Shown here piece after piece: positions 41,880-49,929 of a DNA stretch of 64,000 bases. Position 1 is the first letter of the stretch. The number at the start of each line of letters is the position of its first letter. Location of the stretch: positions 1 through 64,000 of the forward strand of contig JAIETZ010000002.1 of the NCBI GenBank assembly GCA_019744775.1, in the 5' to 3' direction. The DNA comes from Candidatus Obscuribacterales bacterium. GTDB lineage: Bacteria > Cyanobacteriota > Vampirovibrionia > Obscuribacterales > Obscuribacteraceae. The position numbers and the translations under genes were made by a program. The notes beneath the pieces were generated by a model. The model did not search any database. It was not told the DNA's origin and saw only the letters and a list, made by a program, of their open reading frames with translations.

Positions 41880-42005
41880 CTACCGCCCAAAACGCACAAA
41901 TGCTGGGCTTTTCGTCCATTTCGGACCCTAGCCCTGCTTCTGACTCACACGGTTCCGCAACCGCTTGAACCTGCCTACGGATTTCTTACCCTAAAAGGCA
42001 GGCGT
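41880..42005 (-). promoter_or_regulatory. Structured 5' leader of the giant gene
   Basis: Read in the gene's direction, the 231-nt gap before the giant start holds four hairpins: CCTGCCT/AGGCAGG (42002-41996 with 41976-41970), CGGTT/AACCG with a GCGG loop (41963-41950), a two-part stem GGGCT/AGCCC enclosing GTCC/GGAC (41934-41905), and GCCC/GGGC (41908-41885). The last two share 41905-41908, so they are mutually exclusive. An AT-rich stretch with TATACT lies just upstream near 42020. This is a candidate regulatory leader; no known riboswitch class was identified. Confidence 0.4.
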
Positions 42006-42073
42006 TTAAACGAAATTAGTATAAATATATGCTCTGAGTTTAATGTTGCTACGCCAAAGAGTCGTAAAGCGGC

Positions 42074-44320
42074 TCAAAACTGATTGCCGTCTGGAATATT
42101 GCCAGCCAAACCCAGCACTCTTTCCTTGAATTCTCGAATGTCCCGGTCATAAGGGATATTCAAAACTGCGCCTTCAGGAGCATGAAAAACGAGACTTCCC
42201 TTCTCATAAGTAGCGGTGATAACGCCGCGATTCATTTCAGCAATGAGCACGGCACACTCTTCTGAGCCACAATATTTCGCGGCAATCATGGCTATGGTTT
42301 CGCCCTTCTTCACAGTGTGCGAAGCTTGTTGCATTGCCTGCTGAACAGCTGCCTTCTGCTCATCCTTTTTATCGCTCTCACCCTTGTTTTTATCCGAATC
42401 TTCATCTTTGGATTTGGCTGGTGTGAACTCTCGAAGTCTCACATTTAGCAACTCGTCAATTTCTGCTTCGGTCAATTTTTTTGATGGACTGTCTTGAGCT
42501 ATGTGCACAACTGGGGTTCGCTCAATTGGCGCCGTGAAAAAGCTGCGAGCAATCTTGACCGCTTCTTCAGCGCGTCCTAGCAAATCCGTCTTAATTTGCT
42601 TGAATTCGTCGAGTAAATTGACGCATCTTTCTTTCAAATCAGCATGTCTTCGATCGATGTCATCGTTGCGTTTTAAGTTGTCGAGCAACTGCATTTTTAC
42701 TGCGTGACCAAGCTCTTGCCGGACGTCGGGTTGAACTTCAGGACGCTTGCTGAGATCTTGAGCCCACGCGCTCAATTCCTTCATAGCAGCCGCTTTTGGA
42801 GCATCCAGAACATTGGAAATTGTCTCCTTCAAACCATTGAATTGTTTGCTTGTAAGCTCAGTCCAAAGATCAACGTGCTGCTTGAAGTTTGTGGCAATTT
42901 GCTTGAACTCATTTTTGTCGAACAATCCAAACGCATCGTTCATGCTTCGCTGAGTATTTTTGTCGGTTAAGACAATTTCTTGACCGCCTTTTTCCGGCAA
43001 GTGAAGCTTCACGGCATCACCCGAAATGTGGACATCAAGACGTCCAGCTGCCACTCCCTTGTCACCGCCGATGATACCAAGTCTTTCGCCTTCACGACCT
43101 TCTCCTGGACGGCGACCTGCGTCCATTCGCGACTCGGCTCCGCCACCGCCGCCCATGCGAGAACCCGCATCACCACGGACTTCTGGGACTTTTTGTCCGG
43201 CGTCCAATCGAGCATCCGGAACCTTGTGTCCGACATCAGATCGAACGTCTCCGCGAACATCGCCCCGAACATCTTTGGGATCAATTTTGTCGCCGCGACC
43301 GCCGACTCCGACTTGTTTGCTATCCAACAAAATCGCGTCAATACCCTTGTCTATCTTTTGCTCGAGTTGCTTGCCGCCTTGAGCATCCGTTGGCTTTCCA
43401 GCAGCAATTGGATCTTTCTCGATCTGGCGTGGCGAGCGGTCTTGAGCCACGTCGGCTGATTTGACTATTTGATCTGCTGCGCGTCCAGCAGGTTGTTCTT
43501 TGGCGCTATCTGATGACTTTGCTTCGCCTCTGGAAGGCACGTCTTTTGGACTTTCTTGCCTTGAGCCGCCATCGCGGGTGGTATCACTTCCTCTTACCGA
43601 TTCAGGAGCTTTGGCTCCGTCCGAAGTGCGTGCTTCGGGGGAACGTGTCACATCTGATGACTTTGGTTGCGCGTCACTGGACTTGGGATCGGCTGCGCGA
43701 ACATCCGAAGTTTTAGGACCATCCGAACTTCCTTTCGGATCTCCGCCTCGTCCAGAACCGGCATCACCTCTGGATTCCGGAGCAGTTACCGCTGGACCTT
43801 TTTCTCTTGGCGCGGCTTCCCCGTCACCACCTTTTTGCGCTCCGCCTCGACCAGTTGGATTGTCTCCGCCACCGCTTTGTCCGCCTGCAGATGTATCCTT
43901 ACCGGCTTTGCTTTCTGGTTGAGACACACCGATATGCTCAGATTGCTTGCCTGTCGACTCTGAACTTCTGGTCTTACTTTCACTTTGCTGAGTCTGTTGC
44001 TCTACCGGTCTCGATGGCTTTTCCGGCGCTTGAGTTTTGCCGGCATCGCCAGCTTTCTCGGGAGCTTGATTTGAAGCTTTGGTGTCGCCACTCGAACTAC
44101 TCTCTTTTTGTTGCGACTTCTCACTTGAGGAGCTGCTACTCGAATCTCTCTGCGCAGCCTTCTCCTGTTTGGTTTCAAAAGATGGTTTCTCAGGAATGGC
44201 GCTGGTCTCACGTACCAACTTATCATGCACCGACTTTTGTGATGGTTCCGATCCACCATCTCGTTTAAGAGCATCAAAGGACGATAATGGCTTATCTTTT
44301 CCTGTTCCGTCTTTAGACAT
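42074..44320 (-). CDS. Low-complexity protein with a C-terminal LysM domain
   Basis: The ATG at 44320 is used, with AGGTGG about 5 nt upstream; a TTG one codon earlier is less likely. The 748-residue product has no signal peptide. Residues about 1-410 are disordered and rich in Ser, Lys, Asp, Gly and Pro, with short tandem units such as DVRGDVRGDVR and DAGQKVPEVRGDAG. A folded, partly helical region follows (about 420-600, charged, coiled-coil-like around KQIKTDLLGRAEEAVKI), then a Lys/Asp/Glu linker. The C-terminal LysM domain (about 667-725) starts HTVKKGETIAMIAAKYCG and ends VLNIPYD. LysM domains bind N-acetylglucosamine in peptidoglycan. It lies 17 bp after the TPR gene and 231 bp before the giant gene, which suggests a shared envelope role. 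Confidence 0.85.
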   Translation of the reverse strand: MSKDGTGKDKPLSSFDALKRDGGSEPSQKSVHDKLVRETSAIPEKPSFETKQEKAAQRDSSSSSSSEKSQQKESSSSGDTKASNQAPEKAGDAGKTQAPEKPSRPVEQQTQQSESKTRSSESTGKQSEHIGVSQPESKAGKDTSAGGQSGGGDNPTGRGGAQKGGDGEAAPREKGPAVTAPESRGDAGSGRGGDPKGSSDGPKTSDVRAADPKSSDAQPKSSDVTRSPEARTSDGAKAPESVRGSDTTRDGGSRQESPKDVPSRGEAKSSDSAKEQPAGRAADQIVKSADVAQDRSPRQIEKDPIAAGKPTDAQGGKQLEQKIDKGIDAILLDSKQVGVGGRGDKIDPKDVRGDVRGDVRSDVGHKVPDARLDAGQKVPEVRGDAGSRMGGGGGAESRMDAGRRPGEGREGERLGIIGGDKGVAAGRLDVHISGDAVKLHLPEKGGQEIVLTDKNTQRSMNDAFGLFDKNEFKQIATNFKQHVDLWTELTSKQFNGLKETISNVLDAPKAAAMKELSAWAQDLSKRPEVQPDVRQELGHAVKMQLLDNLKRNDDIDRRHADLKERCVNLLDEFKQIKTDLLGRAEEAVKIARSFFTAPIERTPVVHIAQDSPSKKLTEAEIDELLNVRLREFTPAKSKDEDSDKNKGESDKKDEQKAAVQQAMQQASHTVKKGETIAMIAAKYCGSEECAVLIAEMNRGVITATYEKGSLVFHAPEGAVLNIPYDRDIREFKERVLGLAGNIPDGNQF

Positions 44321-44337
44321 CAACCCACCTATAACTG

Positions 44338-44859
44338 CTAGCGAGACTTCTTAGACGCATCGTCTATTTCTTTCAAACTCACCTTGATTAGAGGTACAAC
44401 ATCTTGTGGTGCGCCTGCGGAGAGAGACTTAAGCAGGGCAGCCCTAGCATCCCCGTATTTTCCAAGTTGGAACAATGGAGTAGCTAAGCCATTCCAATAC
44501 TTCCAATTGGCCGGATCCAATTGCGTTGCGCTCCTAAATGCAGATGCCGCACGTTGAATGTCGCCAGATTTGTCCCTTTTTACGAGACAAAGTCCCACGT
44601 TGAAAAAATACCTTGGATCATGCGAATAAAGCGATAATGCCTCATCATATTTTCTAATCGCTAAATCGTATTTTTGTTGGTCGGCGTACTTATTACCAAG
44701 GTCGTACGAAACATTTGCTTGGCTCCAGGTCCTTCGACTACCAATTCCAGGGAACTCTCCATTTTTATACGCATATCCGTCGAGTGAAATTACCAGACAC
44801 AGGACCAAACCAAGAATCAGCTTGGCTGAGTGAAGCTGGAAAAAGGGACGACGAGCCAT
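44338..44859 (-). CDS. Small membrane-anchored or exported TPR protein
   Basis: The start is ATG 44859, with GGAGGT 5 nt upstream, in preference to the longer frame opening at 44892. The 173-residue protein begins MARRPFFQLHSAKLILGLVLCLVISL, a signal peptide or N-terminal anchor. Residues about 47-150 contain tetratricopeptide repeats: a YDLGNKYADQQKYDLAIRKY unit, a RYFFNVGLCLVKRDKSGDIQRA unit and an YWNGLATPLFQLGKYGDARA unit. TPRs are protein-binding scaffolds, so the partner is probably an envelope protein. The 17-bp spacing to the LysM gene downstream suggests one transcript. Confidence 0.82.
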   Translation of the reverse strand: MARRPFFQLHSAKLILGLVLCLVISLDGYAYKNGEFPGIGSRRTWSQANVSYDLGNKYADQQKYDLAIRKYDEALSLYSHDPRYFFNVGLCLVKRDKSGDIQRAASAFRSATQLDPANWKYWNGLATPLFQLGKYGDARAALLKSLSAGAPQDVVPLIKVSLKEIDDASKKSR

Positions 44860-44892
44860 GGCACACCTCCGTGTCCAATTTAATATACCCAT

Positions 44893-44898
44893 ATTATA
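44893..44898 (-). promoter_or_regulatory. Perfect -10 hexamer upstream of the TPR-LysM genes
   Basis: TATAAT on the minus strand would place transcription start near 44886, about 27 nt before the ATG at 44859. No good -35 was found at 16-18 nt spacing. Confidence 0.4.
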
Positions 44899-44936
44899 GG
44901 TAGGGATTCTTTTGCGCTAATTAGACTGTAAAGGTC

Positions 44937-45569
44937 TTAGATTTCGGCGGCGAGAATGCAGTTGGGGGCGGGTTTGCCGTTTTTGTGGAGGTCGTCTAGA
45001 CGGTGGCGGACGGCTTTCAAGGTGTTTGGGAGTTCCATTTTTATGCCTTGGCGGACAATCCAAGCTGGCACTAGAAATCCGGGATCGATGTTCATCCAGT
45101 AGGCGACTTCGGTTTTGCCGTCGGCTTGTGGTGTGAGGGTCCAGCCGCCAGTTAAGCCTTTCAGGGTGCCTCCGACTTTGTGAAAGTCGATGCGTTTGCC
45201 TTGCACATAATCGGTGTCGACTACTGCAACTATATCCGGAAGAAGTTTGCCGAGTTCAATTGAGCAGCGCATTCGAGAATGATCTTTTCTGTCTTCGAGA
45301 ATGTCCACTTTGTGCATTCTTGGATAAATTCCATTCTTAAATTCATAAGGATTCGCAAGTATCGGCCAAATTTTTTCTACAGGCTCGTCAAGCAAAATTC
45401 TTCCCAACACTATTTTTTCAGTGCCTGATTCTTTTACTTCCACAACAACTTCGCCATGGCTTAAACGATCTTGTTCTGACTGCGGCAACTGTTGAACAAA
45501 TGACGCAATGTTGTCCTGCTCGGGGGCAGAGGCTTTCTTTTTTCCTGCTTCATTATTTATGTCAGGCAT
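44937..45569 (-). CDS. SRPBCC/START-like ligand-binding protein
   Basis: The 210-residue cytoplasmic protein has a polar N-terminus of about 50 residues and then an SRPBCC (polyketide-cyclase/START-like) fold. Visible hallmarks are a strand leading into LLDEPVEKIWPILANPYEFKN, the mid-domain RMRCSIELGKLLPDIVAVV, a GGWTLTPQADGKTEVAYWM strand pair, and a long C-terminal helix (VPAWIVRQGIKMELPNTLKA) that usually closes the hydrophobic pocket. The family binds lipids, hormones or polyketides; the ligand here is unknown. The ATG at 45569 has AAGAGG almost abutting it. It is divergent from the sugar transporter. Confidence 0.8.
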   Translation of the reverse strand: MPDINNEAGKKKASAPEQDNIASFVQQLPQSEQDRLSHGEVVVEVKESGTEKIVLGRILLDEPVEKIWPILANPYEFKNGIYPRMHKVDILEDRKDHSRMRCSIELGKLLPDIVAVVDTDYVQGKRIDFHKVGGTLKGLTGGWTLTPQADGKTEVAYWMNIDPGFLVPAWIVRQGIKMELPNTLKAVRHRLDDLHKNGKPAPNCILAAEI

Positions 45570-45671
45570 ACCTCTTAATTACCCGCCGGCAGCCTGAAAA
45601 TCACCAATTTGTCGTCCCTATATTGGCGTTATCTAATCTGCCGGTTCAGCCCGGCTGATATCCTTTTGCGA

Positions 45672-47027
45672 ATGAATACATCACTTTTCCTCTTAAGAAG
45701 TTCAATTGTCGGTGCCCTGGGTGGACTCTTGTTCGGCTTCGATACAGCTGTTATCGCCGGTGCGACAAATTCGCTGTCACAGACTTTCCAACTGGGCGCT
45801 GCGGCTCTTGGTTTTACGGTATCGAGCGCTCTCTGGGGTACGGTTATTAGCGCGATGTTTGCCGGCATTCCCGGTGAGAAAATTGGCGCGCGTGATGCGC
45901 TGAGAATCACAGCATTGCTCTATGTGGTTTCAGCAATTGGTTGCGCTTTTGCATTCGATTGGTGGACGCTCATTGCATTTCGTTTCATCGGCGGATTGGC
46001 TATCGGAGCTTCCTCCGTACTCGGTCCAATTTACATAGCAGAACTTGCGCCGGCAAAATGGCGTGGTCGACTGGTCGGACTATTCCAAGTCAATATAGTT
46101 GTAGGGATACTGTTGGCGTATTTCTCAAACTACATAATTGGCTTGCAACAATTTGGTTTAAATGAATGGCGCTGGCAATTGGGCGTCTCCGGTATTCTAG
46201 CTATATTCTTTTTAGCGATGCTCTTCGGTATTCCTCGCAGTCCTCGTTGGCTGGTCAGCAAGAATCACACAGCAGAAGCATTGTCCGTACTTCACTCAAC
46301 CGGTATTGAAAATCCGGAGCAAGAGCTTCAATCAATTGAGAATTCGCTCGGTATGGACAAGCTTGCAGAGAAAGAACCACTGTTCAACCGACGTTACATG
46401 AAGCCTATTTTGCTGGCGCTTTCAATTGGCATTTTCAATCAACTGTCAGGCATCAATGCCATTCTCTATTACCTCAATGATATTTTTGCTCAAGCAGGAT
46501 TCAGCAAGATGTCGTCCGACCTGCAGGCAGTGGCGATTGGACTGACAAATTTGATTTGCACACTTGCTGCAATGACAGTAATTGATCGTTTCGGTCGTAA
46601 ACCGCTTCTATTAACAGGAGCAATTGGAACAGCATTTTGCTTGTTTGGTGTTGCGGCTGTCTTCTATACCCATCAGCATCAAGCGATGTTGCTGTGGTTC
46701 CTCGTTGGATTCATTGCGTTTTTCGCCATTTCGCAAGGTGCTGTCATCTGGGTCTATCTGAGCGAAATATTTCCTACGCGCGTTAGAGCGCGAGGACAAA
46801 GTCTTGGTTGCTCGGCACACTGGATAATGAATGCCATTATCTCCGGTGTATTTCCAGTTTTGGCGAAGACGTCCGGTGCTGTTCCGTTTGCGTTTTTCGG
46901 ATTGATGATGCTCTTGCAATTCGTGGCAGTATTGTTCTTCTATCCAGAGACAAAGCAAATCTCGCTCGAGAAACTACAAGAGTCTCTTGGTTTAAGTGAA
47001 GAAAAGTCAGTAGTTGTTCATCACTAA
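45672..47027 (+). CDS. MFS sugar transporter (sugar porter family)
   Basis: The product is an inner-membrane sugar:proton symporter or facilitator. It has 451 residues from the ATG at 45672; the frame opens with a TTG at 45609, but those extra residues are not family-like. It has about 12 transmembrane segments and the sugar-porter signatures: GGLLFGFDTAVIAG in TM1, RFIGGLAIGASSVLGPIYIAE in TM4-5, PRSPRWLV before the central loop, NQLSGINAILYY in TM7, DRFGRKPLL after TM8, and PETKQISLEKL at the C-terminus. These match XylE/GalP/AraE relatives; the exact sugar is not predictable. A GCCGG/CCGGC hairpin lies just before the start. Its 3' end is 4 bp from the convergent acetyltransferase. Confidence 0.93.
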   Translation: MNTSLFLLRSSIVGALGGLLFGFDTAVIAGATNSLSQTFQLGAAALGFTVSSALWGTVISAMFAGIPGEKIGARDALRITALLYVVSAIGCAFAFDWWTLIAFRFIGGLAIGASSVLGPIYIAELAPAKWRGRLVGLFQVNIVVGILLAYFSNYIIGLQQFGLNEWRWQLGVSGILAIFFLAMLFGIPRSPRWLVSKNHTAEALSVLHSTGIENPEQELQSIENSLGMDKLAEKEPLFNRRYMKPILLALSIGIFNQLSGINAILYYLNDIFAQAGFSKMSSDLQAVAIGLTNLICTLAAMTVIDRFGRKPLLLTGAIGTAFCLFGVAAVFYTHQHQAMLLWFLVGFIAFFAISQGAVIWVYLSEIFPTRVRARGQSLGCSAHWIMNAIISGVFPVLAKTSGAVPFAFFGLMMLLQFVAVLFFYPETKQISLEKLQESLGLSEEKSVVVHH

Positions 47028-47031
47028 ACGA

Positions 47032-47556
47032 CTATAACGGCATCGAATAGCGGACAACTTTGTACGTTTCAAATTCCGGGATTGGTCGGGTCGCCTTGGT
47101 CAACTTCATGCCCTGACGCTCGTAGAATTTACGGGCAAACGCATTAGGCTCGTATACCCAGACAGTAATTTCATTAAATTTGGCACTGCGCATTTCGTCG
47201 CATGCCTTATCAAATAATTTCTTGCCTACACCTGAACCCCAATAGTCAGGCATCACATAGATGTAGTAAAGTTCTGCCGATTTCTTCTCGTCGAGATCTT
47301 CGTCTCTTGTAGCGCCGGCAGCAGCAAAGCCTGCGTCAAAACCGTTTAGCTGAGCGATCCATATTGTGCCATCGCCTTGCCCGGCTTTCTCAATATTCGA
47401 GTACCACTGCCGCTCTCTATCACTGAATGACTTCTGAGCAACGTATTCTTTCGGAAGTATGTCAGCATAGGCTTTCTGGCGCGTCACCCAGTGCACGCGG
47501 GCTACGCGCCCGGCGTCATCGACATTCTTGATTGTCTCGATTTTTATTTGGCTCAT
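47032..47556 (-). CDS. GNAT-family N-acetyltransferase
   Basis: The 174-residue cytoplasmic enzyme transfers acetyl from acetyl-CoA to an amine. It shows the GNAT fold: RVARVHWVTRQKAYADILP near the N-terminus, central strands (GTIWIAQLNGFDAGFAAAG), then strand 4 AELYYIYVMPDYWGSGVGKKLF. That last segment holds the acetyl-CoA pyrophosphate-binding loop (WGSGVG, the Q/RxxGxG/A position). The C-terminal ITVWVYEPNAFARKFYERQGM motif is typical of the family. The ATG at 47556 is preferred over an upstream in-frame TTG, though neither has a strong ribosome-binding site. The substrate is unknown. The 153-bp gap to the next gene upstream (47557-47709) shows no convincing gene. Confidence 0.9.
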   Translation of the reverse strand: MSQIKIETIKNVDDAGRVARVHWVTRQKAYADILPKEYVAQKSFSDRERQWYSNIEKAGQGDGTIWIAQLNGFDAGFAAAGATRDEDLDEKKSAELYYIYVMPDYWGSGVGKKLFDKACDEMRSAKFNEITVWVYEPNAFARKFYERQGMKLTKATRPIPEFETYKVVRYSMPL

Positions 47557-47709
47557 TACAAGATACAACTCTGGGAAACCGACAAGATATTAGCACTAAT
47601 TAGTCTTGGAAGGGAACCAATTTGCTACTTCCAGCATCTTCGCAGTGTTGGAATGTACTTAGCAGCAGGCGGACGAGAATGAAGTCAAAATCGACTTAAG
47701 ACCGTAGTC

Positions 47710-48672
47710 TTACTCGTCGTATTCTTCTTCCTCTTCCGATTCTACTTCAGGCTTCTCTGCTTTCCAGGTGCCGACTTTCTTTCTGTTTTGGCTCGTGAAT
47801 TCAGCAACGTATTTGTCGGTTTTACCGAGACGTTTGCCCTGAGCAAGTATGGCATATTTAAGAATGCCCACAAGGTATTCTTGCAGCGGCAGGCGCATTT
47901 GTCCGGCCATTTCTTCTGCAAGTTCCATCATTTTAGGACTTAAATAAAGGCTGACATTGTCTCTGTTCCGTTCAGCCTGAGTTGGACGGGAGCTACGATC
48001 GCTTCTGAAACTGCCGCGCTCTCTATCACGGCTGAATCCACCTTCACGACCTTCGCGATTCTCGCGCGGACGTCTTGGAGCATCACCTTCGGAGTCGCTC
48101 TGGAATCTATTGCGATAAGGTTTGTCACCTGAATCTTCTCTGCGGAATTTATTGGCGAACGGCTTGTCTCCCGATCTCGGGCGAAATGGTCTTGCGCCTT
48201 CACCATTTTCAGAGCGTGAGCGGTATGGTCTTCCTGTGCCGCCTTCACTACCTTCAGAGCGCGAGCGGTATCTTCCTGCACCACCCTCACCTTCCTGAGA
48301 GCGCGTGCGGAATGGCTTCCCACCACTTTCAGAGCGAGAACGAAACTTTCTTTCACCGTCACCGCCTTCGGAACGTGAGCGGAATTTTCTTTCGCCGTCT
48401 CCGCCTTCAGAACGTGAACGGAATGGCTTGCCTGAACCGCCAGAACGTGAGCGGAAGGTTTTACCTGCACCGCCTTCACCACCCTCAGAGCGCGAGCGGA
48501 ATGGCTTACCGGAGCCGCCTTCACCACCCTCAGAACGTGAACGGAAAGGCTTGCCGGAGCCGCCGGTTCTCTTGCCACCGAAGGACTTGGGACCGCGTCC
48601 ACGTCCGCCTCCTCCAAATGATTTACCTGATCCCCCACTTCTGGGCTTGTTTCCGCGCGGCTTCTTTTGCAT
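47710..48672 (-). CDS. RGG/RS-repeat disordered basic protein with an acidic tail
   Basis: The start is ATG 48672 (MQKKPRGNKPR), with AAGAG upstream; the frame is open to 48726. The 320-residue protein begins with an RGG-like basic segment (GGGGRGRGPKSFGG). About ten tandem units of FRSRSEGGEGGSGKP type follow, then an Arg/Glu/Ser-rich region. A compact helical segment comes next, DNVSLYLSPKMMELAEEMAG, leading into QEYLVGILKYAILAQGKRLG, which looks like a ribbon-helix-helix or similar small fold. The end is acidic (SEEEEEYDE). RGG and RS repeats are typical of RNA-binding, phase-separating proteins, so a nucleic-acid-binding role is likely but inferred. No known bacterial family is recognised. 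Confidence 0.82.
   Translation of the reverse strand: MQKKPRGNKPRSGGSGKSFGGGGRGRGPKSFGGKRTGGSGKPFRSRSEGGEGGSGKPFRSRSEGGEGGAGKTFRSRSGGSGKPFRSRSEGGDGERKFRSRSEGGDGERKFRSRSESGGKPFRTRSQEGEGGAGRYRSRSEGSEGGTGRPYRSRSENGEGARPFRPRSGDKPFANKFRREDSGDKPYRNRFQSDSEGDAPRRPRENREGREGGFSRDRERGSFRSDRSSRPTQAERNRDNVSLYLSPKMMELAEEMAGQMRLPLQEYLVGILKYAILAQGKRLGKTDKYVAEFTSQNRKKVGTWKAEKPEVESEEEEEYDE
48166..48558 (-). repeat. Tandem RS-repeat coding array
   Basis: About ten degenerate units of 39-48 bp encode (K/R)(P/K)FRSRSEGG with variable Gly/Glu/Asp linkers (GEGGSG, GDGER, GEGGAG). Eight carry RSRS and two carry variants (RTRSQ, RPRSG). Such arrays change length easily by slippage. The repeat is coding, not a CRISPR. 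Confidence 0.8.
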
Positions 48673-48706
48673 TGCTTTCACTCTTAATATGGTTTCCAAC
48701 TGCCGA

Positions 48707-48712
48707 ATTATA
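48707..48712 (-). promoter_or_regulatory. Perfect -10 hexamer upstream of the RS-repeat gene
   Basis: TATAAT on the minus strand predicts transcription start near 48700 and a leader of about 28 nt to the ATG at 48672. The -35 region is weak. The rest of the 163-bp divergent gap shows no other clear signal. Confidence 0.4.
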
Positions 48713-48835
48713 CTCGAAAGATACACGATGATTACCGGTTGTAGTGTTTGATTAAGCGCCTTATTGGTGCTTCTACGATAGACAATGCGCCCAATGCTTA
48801 AGAAAATTACGGCATTAGCTAGCGGGGTATAAAAG

Positions 48836-49807
48836 ATGGCTACTGAAAGTTTTTCCGATCAACTGGTATCCGCACTTCAACCGACAGGCGACCAAAAGGA
48901 AGCAGCATGCGCGGCATCCAAACGATTAAGCGAAAACGTCATGGCTGTGTCCAAAGACAACAGCGATATCAACTATCAAATGAACAACGGTAGAGTCGAA
49001 TGCTATCCACCGCCTATTACTCCGCGCTGTCGCTTCGAAGAAATTCCACCGGATTCTACTATCGTAACGAAAAGCGTCAATGACATGATTGCGCGTGAGC
49101 AATCAATGCACAATGACTTAAGCCAAATATCTCCTGTCGTTGCAGCTGATCCTAAACTAGCGAAAGAGTTGAACGAAGTTAACAATCGTCTGCAGTCTCT
49201 CGAATTGGAGACCAATAAGCTTTATGAGTTAACTTCAGCAGAAAGATATAACGAAGGCGCCATCGACAAAGAAAACAGAGTCATCGGCAAACTCACTAAA
49301 AGCCTAGAAGAAAGTCGCAAGACTCTTTCCAGAGATATGGGATGTGACGCCAATGATGCGCAACGCGACCTCGTAAAACCTGAACATGAAACTGTATCCT
49401 GCGATGTTGCGATGAAACCAAAACAAGTCTGGAAGCAGATAGGCACCTTCGATGCCTTACCGTGGCACCCAGGAATTCAGTCAGGAAGTCTTTCGGAAGA
49501 CGGCAAGATTCGTTCGCTAGTCGCAGACGGTGGCGCCCCAACATTTACCGAGGAATTGATCGGACAGGGCGAAGACCGCAAAACAGGCGAACGATATTAC
49601 ACCTATAAAATGGCTGGAGGCTTGCCTGTACAACCGATTTCCACATTGCGAGTCGAACCTCACGGCAAAGGCAGTCGCATCACATGGACAGCCGAGATGG
49701 ATTTAAGCGATCTCGATGAGCAGACAGCTCAAGCAGTGAGCGGTGGCATCAAGGGCTTCTACCAGCAGGGACTATCAGCCTTGATGGAAAAGCTCAATAA
49801 AAAATAG
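48836..49807 (+). CDS. Two-part protein: helical N-terminus plus SRPBCC domain
   Basis: The 323-residue cytoplasmic protein starts at ATG 48836, behind AGCGGGG. Residues 1-185 are polar and mainly helical, with a coiled-coil-like stretch around KLAKELNEVNNRLQSLELET and repeated Lys/Glu heptads further on. Residues about 188-323 form an SRPBCC (polyketide cyclase/dehydrase-like) domain: MKPKQVWKQIGTFDALPWHP, the GTFDALPWHPGI core typical of the family, GGAPTFTEEL, then RVEPHGKGSRITWTAEM and a C-terminal helix ending LMEKLNKK. The domain normally holds a small hydrophobic ligand. The N-terminal part matches no family I know and may serve oligomerisation. No membrane segment is present. Confidence 0.8.
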   Translation: MATESFSDQLVSALQPTGDQKEAACAASKRLSENVMAVSKDNSDINYQMNNGRVECYPPPITPRCRFEEIPPDSTIVTKSVNDMIAREQSMHNDLSQISPVVAADPKLAKELNEVNNRLQSLELETNKLYELTSAERYNEGAIDKENRVIGKLTKSLEESRKTLSRDMGCDANDAQRDLVKPEHETVSCDVAMKPKQVWKQIGTFDALPWHPGIQSGSLSEDGKIRSLVADGGAPTFTEELIGQGEDRKTGERYYTYKMAGGLPVQPISTLRVEPHGKGSRITWTAEMDLSDLDEQTAQAVSGGIKGFYQQGLSALMEKLNKK

Positions 49808-49870
49808 CCTTTACTCTTTTTCCTCATAGCTTTCACGGTGTCCTTGATATCCTTTGCTCATTAATGAAAT

Positions 49871-49920
49871 CCTCCACCTGAATTGTGCACAGAATGCACT
49901 GGGTTCAAAACCGATGGAGG
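49871..49920. terminator. Nested inverted repeat between convergent genes
   Basis: CCTCCA (49871-49876) pairs with TGGAGG (49915-49920). Inside, GTGCA (49885-49889) pairs with TGCAC (49895-49899) around CAGAA. It lies between the convergent SRPBCC and cupin genes and probably ends both transcripts, although neither side has a long T-run. Confidence 0.35.
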
Positions 49921-49929
49921 ACCGCAAAA

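Noticed and set aside
41880-42005. c-di-GMP-I riboswitch upstream of the giant gene
   Set aside because: The leader contains GGACGAAAAGCC, reminiscent of the GACGCAAAGCC element, but the paired conserved half and the third stem of that class could not be found. It is kept only as an unassigned structured leader.
43009-44268. Several long frames antisense to or out of frame with the LysM gene
   Set aside because: They follow from the biased Ser/Lys/Pro/Gly composition; none has a domain or start signal, and the LysM frame ends in a recognisable fold.
47491-47682. Possible small plus-strand gene of 63 codons
   Set aside because: It overlaps the start of the acetyltransferase, has no domain and no ribosome-binding site.
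49871-49920. tRNA gene or fragment
   Set aside because: GGGTTCAAAACC looks like a T-loop, but the stem has only two pairs and no D-arm, anticodon arm or 7-bp acceptor stem is present.
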